A DNA stretch of 35,307 bases from Candidatus Sulfotelmatobacter sp. (lineage in GTDB: Bacteria; Vulcanimicrobiota; Vulcanimicrobiia; Vulcanimicrobiales; Vulcanimicrobiaceae), in the NCBI GenBank assembly GCA_035504415.1, contig DATJRY010000002.1:1-35307 (forward strand). Direction: 5' to 3'. Position numbers and translations under genes: made by a program. Positions 26,253 to 33,119 of the stretch are shown piece after piece. The notes beneath the pieces are model-generated. The model was given only the letters and a program-made list of their open reading frames with translations. It did no database searches and was not told where the DNA came from. Numbering within the stretch: position 1 is the stretch's first letter; every line of letters begins with the position of its first letter.

Positions 26253-26281
26253 TTGACGGGCTCTGCTAGAGCCGGTAGAAT
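26253..26281 (+). promoter_or_regulatory. Sigma70-type promoter with a palindrome in the spacer
   Basis: TTGACG (26253-26258) and TAGAAT (26276-26281) are separated by exactly 17 nt, the best promoter match in the window. Transcription would start near 26288, about 30 nt before the fmdB-like TTG start. The spacer contains the inverted repeat GGCTCT-GCT-AGAGCC (26259-26273), a possible operator. A small GGGG-AGT-CCCC element followed by TTTTT (26284-26299) lies at the presumed start site. Confidence 0.6.
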
Positions 26282-26318
26282 TGGGGGAGTCCCCTTTTTG
26301 CCCATCCGGAGTTTCCGT

Positions 26319-26588
26319 TTGCCGCTCTACGACTACCAGTGCCGTCAGTGCCACCAGGTCACCGAGGTTCGCCACGGTGCTCGCGAAGCGTACGACGGGA
26401 CCTGCCCGGCGTGCGGCGGTGCCCTCGGCCGCGTCTTCAACCCGGCCGGCATCGTCTTCAAGGGGTCCGGGTTCTACATCAACGATTCGCGCAAGTCGTC
26501 CGGCCCGTCCGAATCGTCGTCGTCCTCCGGGTCCACGCCGCCCGCGTCCGGCGGCGACGCGAAGAAGTCCGAGTCGAGCGCCGCGTAG
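26319..26588 (+). CDS. FmdB-family zinc-ribbon protein
   Basis: This 89-residue protein begins (M)PLYDYQCRQCHQVTEVRH, the typical FmdB/CxxC regulatory-family opening. It has two CxxC pairs (CRQC and CPAC) that would hold one zinc, and the family end motif IVFKGSGFYINDSRK. A Ser/Pro/Gly-rich disordered tail follows. I chose TTG 26319 because the family always starts right before PLYDY and GGAG lies 7 nt upstream; the open frame upstream reads over the promoter. Family members are small regulators or RNA/protein-binding ribbons of unclear function. It is followed 2 nt later by a small membrane-protein gene, and both probably use the promoter at 26253. Confidence 0.9.
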   Translation: MPLYDYQCRQCHQVTEVRHGAREAYDGTCPACGGALGRVFNPAGIVFKGSGFYINDSRKSSGPSESSSSSGSTPPASGGDAKKSESSAA

Positions 26589-26590
26589 CC

Positions 26591-26926
26591 GTGTCGCCGG
26601 AGGCGGTCGTGCGCTGGGCGCTGCTGGCCGCCGTGGTGGCGGTCCTGCTGGCGACCGCGATCGTCGCCGTGCGCATCTGGCGCGGGATCGCCGCGATCGC
26701 GGCGCGCGTGGGCGCCTACGGCGACCTGCCGGTCGTCGCCGCGCTGCGCACGGCTGAGGTCGACGGGGCCCGCATCCAGGCCGCCGTCGCGGCCGTCGAC
26801 CCGCTGCTGACGCGAGCACAGATCGCGTTGGCGACCATCCGCCGCGGACCGCTGCCGCCGGAGCTGTTCGCCGCCTTCGCTCGCGTGCGCGCCGAGTTCG
26901 GCGCCTTCACCACCGCGCGGCGCTGA
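26591..26926 (+). CDS. Hypothetical protein with one N-terminal TM helix
   Basis: From GTG 26591 this is a 111-residue protein with one hydrophobic helix (about 7-27, WALLAAVVAVLLATAIVAVRI). A helical Ala/Arg-rich soluble part follows. No family is recognised. The start lies 2 nt after the stop of the zinc-ribbon gene, which suggests an operon. It ends 12 nt before the convergent methyltransferase-like gene, with no terminator hairpin between them. Confidence 0.65.
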   Translation: MSPEAVVRWALLAAVVAVLLATAIVAVRIWRGIAAIAARVGAYGDLPVVAALRTAEVDGARIQAAVAAVDPLLTRAQIALATIRRGPLPPELFAAFARVRAEFGAFTTARR

Positions 26927-26938
26927 GCGCGAGCGCGC

Positions 26939-28108
26939 CTAGGACTCGTTTTCCGGCGGCTCCCAGGCCCAGCCGAAGCCGTCTTTGGGCGGTGGGGCGC
27001 CGCCCCCGAACGGCGCGTCCTCGTCGAGGTCCTCGTCTTCGCCGGGCAGCGCGAACGGTGCGCCGAACGGCGTCCCCGGCTGCCCCGCCGGGACGGGTGG
27101 CGGGGTCGGGACCGGCGGCGGTTTGGGCGCCGGCGGTGCCTTGGGCGGCGGCGTCGGCTTGCCCGCCGCCGGTGTGGACGCGGGCGCGGCGGGCTGCTCC
27201 TGGCGTAGGGTGGACAGCGGGAAACCGGTGAACGGCTCGTCGGTCGCTTGCACGATCGACTCGGGCGAGATCGTGCGCGGCGGCGGCAGCGTGCGCTGCG
27301 GCGGCGCCGCGGCGATGGCCGGTGCGGCCGGCGGTGGCGCCGGCGGCGCGGGCGGTACGAGCTCCACGCCCGGGCGGAACGGCTCGACCGCGCCCTGCGG
27401 CGGCACCTCGCCGGCTCCCGTGCCGACCAGCACGATGCGCGAGAGCGGCAGCAGCTGCGCGTCGGGCCGCGCCGCCAGGTCGCGCAGCTCGTCGAGATAC
27501 GACTCGGGCATCTCTTCGATCGCCATCGCCTCGAGCACGAGGTCGACGGTCTGCGCGACCGCGTGCTTGGGCGGGATGCGGGTGAACGTCAGCAGCGACT
27601 GCCAGACGTCGCCTTTGACCAGCGCCATCAGCTTGCGCCAGTAGTCGATCGGCTGATAGGCCTCGAACAGTCCCGCCTCGCGCTTCGCGCGCCCGTAGAG
27701 CGCGGCGATGCGGCGGCCGAGCGGGTCGGCCGGCGGCGAGGGTTCGATCAGCACCACCCGCTTGGCGACCCGCGCCAGCTCGGTGAGCACCTGGCCGTGG
27801 AAGCCGGGATCGATCTCGTGCAGGTAGTGCATCGCGACGGCCGCGTCGTAGGCGGCCTCGCCGGCCGGAATCATCGTCGCGCTGCCGCGGATCGCGCCGG
27901 CGCCCAGCTTCTCGACGCGCGTCAACGTCTCGTCGTCGGCGCTCAGCACGTCGGCTTTGACGCCGATCTCGAGCGCGCGGGCGATCCAGGCGCCGTCGTT
28001 CGGCAGGCCCAGGAACAGCACGCGCTCGCCCGAGCGCAGCGCCATCGCGTCCCAGATCTGCTCGTCGATGCGGTAGGACTCGCGCTGAAAATCAGAGGGA
28101 TTGGTCAT
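26939..28108 (-). CDS. Methyltransferase-like protein with long Pro-rich C-terminal tail
   Basis: The 389-residue protein has an N-terminal class I SAM-methyltransferase-like Rossmann domain. GERVLFLGLPNDGAWIARALE stands at the place of motif I but with a degenerate Gly pattern. DVLSADDETL then resembles the acidic motif II, and YDAAVAMHYLHEIDPG motif IV. Residues about 235-389 are low complexity: repeated Pro/Ala with APPAPPPAAP-like and PPPVPTPPPVPAG runs and an acidic end. This is likely disordered and could be an interaction or tether region. Whether SAM is bound is uncertain. The start ATG (28108) comes right after the 3' end of tRNA-Leu, with no room for a conventional leader; ATG at codon 22 is an alternative. 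Function is unknown. Confidence 0.75.
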   Translation of the reverse strand: MTNPSDFQRESYRIDEQIWDAMALRSGERVLFLGLPNDGAWIARALEIGVKADVLSADDETLTRVEKLGAGAIRGSATMIPAGEAAYDAAVAMHYLHEIDPGFHGQVLTELARVAKRVVLIEPSPPADPLGRRIAALYGRAKREAGLFEAYQPIDYWRKLMALVKGDVWQSLLTFTRIPPKHAVAQTVDLVLEAMAIEEMPESYLDELRDLAARPDAQLLPLSRIVLVGTGAGEVPPQGAVEPFRPGVELVPPAPPAPPPAAPAIAAAPPQRTLPPPRTISPESIVQATDEPFTGFPLSTLRQEQPAAPASTPAAGKPTPPPKAPPAPKPPPVPTPPPVPAGQPGTPFGAPFALPGEDEDLDEDAPFGGGAPPPKDGFGWAWEPPENES

Positions 28109-30793
28109 CTAGGGAAGGTGGGACTCGAACCCACATGAGCTCTCGCTCGGTCGCTTTTGAGGCGACTGCGTATACCGTTTCGCCACTTCCCCGTGTACCA
28201 TGCTCCCGGCCCGCGCATTCGCGGCAACCCAGGCGCGCTCCGCTTCGCCGAACCGGCCGGCGGACGATCCGGCCGCCGCGCTCAGGGCATACGTGATGCG
28301 AACCGGCCCCGGGGTCAACGTCAGACGCAACGTACCGTTGGATTGGTGCGGTTCCCAGCGGGCCGCGAGCACCGCCCGCGGCGGCCACGAGACGGCCGTC
28401 GCCTCGCGGCCGTCGGCCGAGGCGACCACCACGCCGCCCCGCTCCGCGTGCAGCTCGACGGGGACGCCCGCGGCCGCGTCCGCCACCGGCTGATCGCCGT
28501 CGTAGGCCAGCCGGCCGGTCAGCGCGTCGAGCACGACGCCGCGTTCGGCCGGCGCCCGCGGGAACGTGTCCTCGCGATCGACCACGACGCGCGCGCCGTG
28601 CGGATCGAGCGCGATCGTGCGCGCGAAACACGCCGGCCCGGTGACCAGGTCCGGCACGCGCAGCCGCGTGTCGACCACGGCGCGCGGGCCGCGCTGCGCG
28701 ATCGTCGCCGCGACGTCACGGTTGAACGTGCCGGCCGGATACGAACGGGTCCACTTGCCGATCCGGTCGGTCGTCGAGGGCGGCGGCGGCACGCTGACGT
28801 CGTCGCGCCACGCGCCGGTCGCGTCGAACGCGTTGACGCCCGTCGCGAGGTCTTCGAGGACCGGACTGCGTCCGCCGCCGCGCGGTACGAGCACGACCCG
28901 CAGGCGGTCGTTCTGCAGCACGACGTCGTCCTGGCCGTCGGCGAACACGTCGGCGTCCCAGGCCAGCGCGGCGTCGGGCGCGACGCTGCGCAGCCCGGCC
29001 AGCGGCACGAGCGCATGCGGCGAGAGCAGGACCGCATCGCGCGAAGCCGACGAGCGCGGCGCCGGCGAGGGCGGCGGAACGTCGCCGGAATCGTCGGGCA
29101 GCGCGACGCGCACGCGGTCGACGACGAGCGTCCCGTCGCGCGCGCCCAGCGCGATCGTCTTTCCGTCGACGGGATCGTGCACGCTAATCGGCGCGTCGCC
29201 CCAATTGACGGCGACGGTGAACGACGCGTCGGGACCGACCAAGTGCGCAAGCGTCACGTCGCCCAGGCCGGCGACCGGCGCGAAGGGCACGGCGTCGACG
29301 ATACGGCCGCCCGCGCGCGCGTAGGCGCGCAGGCGCGCGCGCGAGAGCGCGTCGAGCTGCGTTCCGGGTGGAACGACCAGCCACGGCTGCGCGTGCAGCG
29401 CCGTCCCACCGAGCGCGTGCGGATCGACCAGCGCGCAGGAGATCGCGGCGGCGCGGCACGCGTCGAGCGCGCGTTGCGTCGCCGCCAGGGCCGAGGCGAT
29501 CGCGGCGTTGCCGGCCGGTCCCGGCGCGGACGCCGCCGGCCAGACGATCGCGCCCGCGGTCACGCGGTGCGTGCGCTCGAGCAGCGGCCCGTAGCGGCGC
29601 ACCAGCGCGGCGAACCGCGCCGTCGGTGCGTACCGCGGCGAGGCGCCCGGGGGCGGATACGGGATCGCCGCGTCCCAGCCGTAGAGCGCGTTCGAGAACG
29701 GTGCCTCCCACCCGAACGGCGCCAGCGTGTCTTGCAGCGGAAAGTCGACGACGCCCTTGACGCCCCACGCCAACAGCTCGTAGAGCGCGAGCGTCGTGTT
29801 GGTCGGCGAGACGCTGCGCGGCAGCGGGTCCTCGGGCTGCGCCAGCCAGCCGGCTTGGAACTCGCTCATGGCGAGTGGCACGTGCGGTTGCGTCGTCAAC
29901 AGCGCCGTCGCGACGTCGAGCTCGCTGCGGTCGTGCGCGCCGATCTGCGCCGCGTCGCTCTGATACCAGTTGCCCATCGCCCAGACCGGTGACGAGGCCG
30001 GCACCTTCATGTCGTAAGTGTTGATGAACAGCGGCGTGCGCGGCCCGACGACCGCGCGCACCTGCGCGGCCAGCCAGCCGAGATATGCGTGCAGGTGCGG
30101 CGCCGGGTAGGTGTCGTTGTCGATGTAGGCGCCTTGATCGTCGTCGAGCTGGACCGCCAGCACGCGGTCCGCGACCGGGCGAAACTCGGCCAGCGCGCGG
30201 CGCAGCCAGCGCGCGGCGTAGCGGCGGTGCGTCGCGTTCGCCAGCCATTGCGCGGCGGCGGCGTCGCTGTGCGCGTTCTGCAGCGTCGCGGTCGCCGGAT
30301 AGCGCCCTTCGAGCACGTCGTGGAGCGGCATTCCGTACGCGGGCCGCCGCAACAGCCACGCCGGATAGCCGCCGTTGCGCCACTCGTTGCGGATCACCGG
30401 CCCCGGCCGCACGATGAAGTAGAAGCCCAGTTCCTTGCCCAGCCGCAGCACCTCGCGCAGGTTGCGGCGCGGATCGGTGTGGCCGTCGAAGTCGAACGCG
30501 CCGTCGGCCGGCTCGTGCCAGTTCCACGGCACGTACAGGTCGAGCGTGTTCGCGCCGAGCGCGCGCAGCGCCAGCATCGCCGTGCGCCACGACGCGACCG
30601 GCAAGCGCTCGTAGAAGAACGCGCCGCCGAAGAAGAAGAACGGCCGGCCGTCGACCTGCAGCTGCGGCGCACCGTCGCGCTCGACCAGCACCGCGTGGTC
30701 GAACTGCGGCTGCGCGGGCGGGGGCGCCGCGCCGCCCGTCAGCAGGGCGAGCACGAGCGCGATGGCACGCCGCAGGCCCGCCCGATCGGTCAT
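28109..30793 (-). CDS. GH35-type beta-galactosidase-like glycoside hydrolase, secreted; frame runs through tRNA-Leu
   Basis: The open frame is 894 residues with a signal peptide (about 1-28). The TIM-barrel domain matches GH35: GGAFFYERLPVASWR, then NTLDLYVPWNWHEP (about 82-95) and FYFIVRPGPVIRNEWRNGG (about 124-142). The predicted nucleophile is Glu311 in MSEFQAGWL. At the acid/base motif, usually QVENEYG, the sequence is QLDDDQG, so Asp219 stands where Glu is expected. C-terminal beta domains follow (about 400-860). It would cleave galactosides outside the cytoplasm, or may have altered activity. No stop occurs before the tRNA gene: residues 868-894 are encoded by tRNA-Leu and the TAG (28111-28109) uses its last two bases. 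The native C-terminus may therefore be lost or differ. The ATG at 30793 is 20 nt from the divergent esterase. Confidence 0.85.
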   Translation of the reverse strand: MTDRAGLRRAIALVLALLTGGAAPPPAQPQFDHAVLVERDGAPQLQVDGRPFFFFGGAFFYERLPVASWRTAMLALRALGANTLDLYVPWNWHEPADGAFDFDGHTDPRRNLREVLRLGKELGFYFIVRPGPVIRNEWRNGGYPAWLLRRPAYGMPLHDVLEGRYPATATLQNAHSDAAAAQWLANATHRRYAARWLRRALAEFRPVADRVLAVQLDDDQGAYIDNDTYPAPHLHAYLGWLAAQVRAVVGPRTPLFINTYDMKVPASSPVWAMGNWYQSDAAQIGAHDRSELDVATALLTTQPHVPLAMSEFQAGWLAQPEDPLPRSVSPTNTTLALYELLAWGVKGVVDFPLQDTLAPFGWEAPFSNALYGWDAAIPYPPPGASPRYAPTARFAALVRRYGPLLERTHRVTAGAIVWPAASAPGPAGNAAIASALAATQRALDACRAAAISCALVDPHALGGTALHAQPWLVVPPGTQLDALSRARLRAYARAGGRIVDAVPFAPVAGLGDVTLAHLVGPDASFTVAVNWGDAPISVHDPVDGKTIALGARDGTLVVDRVRVALPDDSGDVPPPSPAPRSSASRDAVLLSPHALVPLAGLRSVAPDAALAWDADVFADGQDDVVLQNDRLRVVLVPRGGGRSPVLEDLATGVNAFDATGAWRDDVSVPPPPSTTDRIGKWTRSYPAGTFNRDVAATIAQRGPRAVVDTRLRVPDLVTGPACFARTIALDPHGARVVVDREDTFPRAPAERGVVLDALTGRLAYDGDQPVADAAAGVPVELHAERGGVVVASADGREATAVSWPPRAVLAARWEPHQSNGTLRLTLTPGPVRITYALSAAAGSSAGRFGEAERAWVAANARAGSMVHGEVAKRYTQSPQKRPSESSCGFESHLP
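28110..28192 (-). tRNA. tRNA-Leu (anticodon CAA)
   Basis: The 83-nt class II tRNA reads 5'-GGGGAAG from 28192. The anticodon stem GTCGC/GCGAC encloses the loop CTCAAAA, giving anticodon CAA (reads UUG). The long variable arm folds as GAGC-GAGA-GCTC, as expected for leucine. The T arm is GTGGG-TTCGAGT-CCCAC. The acceptor stem closes with CTTCCCT and discriminator A (28110). The 3' CCA is not encoded. It lies within the open frame of the GH35 gene and its 3' end is 1 nt from the methyltransferase ATG, all on the same strand. Confidence 0.95.
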
Positions 30794-30813
30794 GCGAACG
30801 CTTTCGCCGTCCC

Positions 30814-31848
30814 GTGAACGATCTCTCGTTGCTTCTGGGCCTGCGCGGTCAGGTATCGATCGATCGGGTCGATAGTCCGGCGTTGCGCGACAACCCGCTG
30901 GGCGATCCGTCGGTGCGCCCGCTGGCCGTCTATACGCCGCCCGGGTACGATGCGCAGGGCTCGGGCGCGTATCCGGTGCTCTACTGTCTGCACGGATACG
31001 GCGGCGACGTCGCCGCGCTGGTCTCGAGCCGGCCCTGGGAGACGAACGTGCTCCAGTGGGCCGACCAGCTGATCGCGCAGGGGGCGATGCCGCCGGCCAT
31101 CGTCGCGATCGTCGACGGGTTCACCCGCTTGGGCGGCTCCCAATACGTCGACTCGGTCCACAACGGCGCGTACGCGACCTACGTGGTGCGGGACGTGATC
31201 GGCCACGTCGACGCGCGCTACCGCACCCTGGCGCGCGCCGGCGGCCGCGGCGTGTTCGGCAAGTCGTCGGGCGGGTTCGGGGCGCTGCACCTGAGCTTGG
31301 CGTACCCGGGCGTCTTCGCCGCGTTCGCCTCGCACAGCGGCGATGCGTACTTCCCGTACTGCTATCAGATGGAATGGCCGGTCGCGATGATGACGCTCGA
31401 GCAGCACGGCGGCTCGATCGCGGCCTTCATGGAAGCCTACGAAGGGCGCAACAAACGCCCGCACGCGTTCATGGCGACCGTCAACCAGCTGGGCATGTCG
31501 GCCGCGTACTCGCCGCGCGCGGCGGAGCGCTGGGCGATCGATCTGCCGTGGGATCCGCGTACCGGTGAGATGCGCGCGGACGTGTTCGCGCGCTGGCTCG
31601 CGTTCGATCCCGTCGAGCGGGTCGCGGCGAGCCGCGACGCGCTGGCCGCGATGCGGCTGCGCTATCTCGATTGCGGCACCCGCGACGAGTACGGCCTCTA
31701 CGTCGGGGCGCGCGTGTTCGCACAGCGCTGCCGCGACCACGGGCTCGCGGTGCGGCACGAAGAGTTCGACGACGACCACCGCAACGTCGGCTACCGGTAC
31801 GCGATTTCGTTGCCGGCGCTCGCCGGCGCGTTGGACCGCGCCGGCTGA
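30814..31848 (+). CDS. Alpha/beta-hydrolase fold esterase (esterase D/Fes-like)
   Basis: The 344-residue protein has the putative-esterase fold (PF00756). Features are VYTPPGYDAQGSGAYPVLYCLHGYGG (only partly quoted elsewhere as LYCLHGYGG), then PPAIVAIVDGFTRLGGSQY, and the nucleophile elbow GVFGKSSGGFGALHLSL with Ser151 in GKSSG. The acid is probably an Asp in YLDCGTRDEY and the base His in EEFDDDHRNVGY. No signal peptide is seen, so it is likely cytoplasmic, unlike the GH35 product. Substrates in this family include S-formylglutathione, siderophore esters and feruloyl or acetyl sugars; the divergent GH35 gene hints at carbohydrate esters (inference). GTG 30814 has no evident Shine-Dalgarno. 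Confidence 0.86.
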   Translation: MNDLSLLLGLRGQVSIDRVDSPALRDNPLGDPSVRPLAVYTPPGYDAQGSGAYPVLYCLHGYGGDVAALVSSRPWETNVLQWADQLIAQGAMPPAIVAIVDGFTRLGGSQYVDSVHNGAYATYVVRDVIGHVDARYRTLARAGGRGVFGKSSGGFGALHLSLAYPGVFAAFASHSGDAYFPYCYQMEWPVAMMTLEQHGGSIAAFMEAYEGRNKRPHAFMATVNQLGMSAAYSPRAAERWAIDLPWDPRTGEMRADVFARWLAFDPVERVAASRDALAAMRLRYLDCGTRDEYGLYVGARVFAQRCRDHGLAVRHEEFDDDHRNVGYRYAISLPALAGALDRAG

Positions 31849-31857
31849 GCCCGAGCG

Positions 31858-32367
31858 TTACTGACCCTGGTGCTGCTGGCGCGCTTCGCGCAGCGCCCGC
31901 ATCCGTTCGCGGCTGAGGTTGACCATCAGCACGAACCGGCCCGGATCGTTGGAACGCATCATGCCGCCACCACCGCGGCGACCGCCGCCGGGGCCGTTGG
32001 CTCCGGCGTTCGGCGGCGCGGCGGCCTTCATCGCGGCCACCATCTTGTCGCGCTCGCCCATGACCGCCTTCGACTCGTCGGGGCTGAGGATTGCGTCGAT
32101 CTTCTGAATGTCACCGCCGAAGTCGGTGTCGGTGCCGTTGTTGACGCCGTCGACGATCGCTTGGATCTGCGCGCGATGAGCGGCCGAGAGGTCGTTCATG
32201 ACGTTGGTCTTGGCGTCGTCGCGGGCTTTCTCCATCGCCGCGCGCATGCCGGAGTTGGGGCCCTGACCTCCGCCGTTGTCCTGCGCCTGCGCGTTCGATC
32301 CGCAGCCCGCCAGGAGCACGCTCGCCGCCATCACCGTGGCGGCGAGCGCCGAAAAGTACTGTCTCAT
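31858..32367 (-). CDS. Small putative lipoprotein, helical, Gly-rich C-terminal part
   Basis: From ATG 32367 this 169-residue protein has a lipoprotein signal peptide with lipobox LAGC (Cys22). The central part is helical and charged (MEKARDDAKTNVMNDLSAAH, later LSPDESKAVMGERDKMVAAM). It is loosely like LTXXQ/Spy-type periplasmic proteins, though I cannot confirm the family. A Gly/Arg-rich stretch with NGPGGGRRGGGGMMR follows, then a basic helix. The open frame extends to 32523 but the signal peptide fixes the start. It converges on the esterase gene with only 9 nt between stops and no terminator. Confidence 0.75.
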   Translation of the reverse strand: MRQYFSALAATVMAASVLLAGCGSNAQAQDNGGGQGPNSGMRAAMEKARDDAKTNVMNDLSAAHRAQIQAIVDGVNNGTDTDFGGDIQKIDAILSPDESKAVMGERDKMVAAMKAAAPPNAGANGPGGGRRGGGGMMRSNDPGRFVLMVNLSRERMRALREARQQHQGQ

Positions 32368-32434
32368 GCCTGCGAGGATAGCGTGCGTTCCCGTGCCTTT
32401 CCTCGGAACGGGATGAGAGTCGCGAGAGGCCGAG

Positions 32435-33030
32435 TCAGGCGCGGACCCCTTCCCTCCCGCTCGGCTGGCGCTGCGCCTGCTTCGTCCGCTCGTCGGCACG
32501 GGCGAACAGGACCAGCATCTCACGGTTGAAGGCCGGGATATCGTCGGGTTTGCGGCTGGTCACCAGGTTGCGATCGACGACGACTTCGCGGTCGAGCCAG
32601 TCGGCGCCGGCGTTGCGCAGGTCGTCCTGGATGGTGAAGTAGCTGGTCAGCGAGCGCCCCTTGACGATGCCCGAGCTGATGAGCAGCCAGGGTGCGTGGC
32701 AGATCGCCGCGATCGGCTTGCCGGCGCGGTCGAAGGTCTGCACGAAAGCGCGCGCTTGGGGGACCATGCGGATCGCGTCGGCGTTGAGCGCGCCGCCGGG
32801 GAGCAGCAGCGCGTCGTAGCGCTCGGGATCGGCCTCCTCGAAGGCGAGGTCGGCCGTGACCCGGTCGGCGCGATCGTGGTGCTTGAATCCCTGCACCGGG
32901 CCGCGCTGCTCCGAGATGATGTCGACGACGGCGCCCGCGTCGCGCAACGCTTTGAGGGCTCGGCGAGCTCGGCCCACTCGAAGCCTTCGGTGGCCAGGCA
33001 CGCGACGTGCGTATTGCTGAGTTGTGGCAT
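32435..33030 (-). pseudogene. DJ-1/PfpI-family protein, frameshifted
   Basis: The gene matches PfpI/DJ-1-type class I glutamine-amidotransferase-like proteins (deglycase or protease annotation). It appears in two frames. The N-terminus from ATG 33030 reads MPQLSNTHVACLATEGFEWA then ELAEP. The rest continues in another frame from about 32957: LKALRDAGAVVDIISEQRG, PVQGFKHHDRADRV, YDALLLPGGALNADAIR and the nucleophile motif AAICHAPWLL, to the stop at 32435. Adding one C to the CCC run (plus strand GGG, 32956-32958) restores one continuous protein of about 199 residues. Catalytic Cys and neighbours are intact. Either the gene is recently inactivated or the base is a sequencing/assembly error in a homopolymer. 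Confidence 0.8.
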
Positions 33031-33119
33031 GGGCGCGCTGTTCCCGCGCACGACGACGAGCACACGCAGCGCATGCCGTTGGTGGCAGTCGAGCAGAGGC
33101 GGCCCCGCTCGACCGGCCC

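Noticed and set aside
26284-26299. GGGG-AGT-CCCC-TTTTT as a terminator of the SRPBCC gene
   Set aside because: The stem is only 4 bp and lies downstream of the fmdB promoter at its expected start of transcription, so a terminator function is unlikely.
28090-28210. tRNA-Leu as an integration (att) site of a mobile element
   Set aside because: No integrase and no repeated tRNA 3' fragment was noticed in the window; flanking genes have similar composition to the rest.
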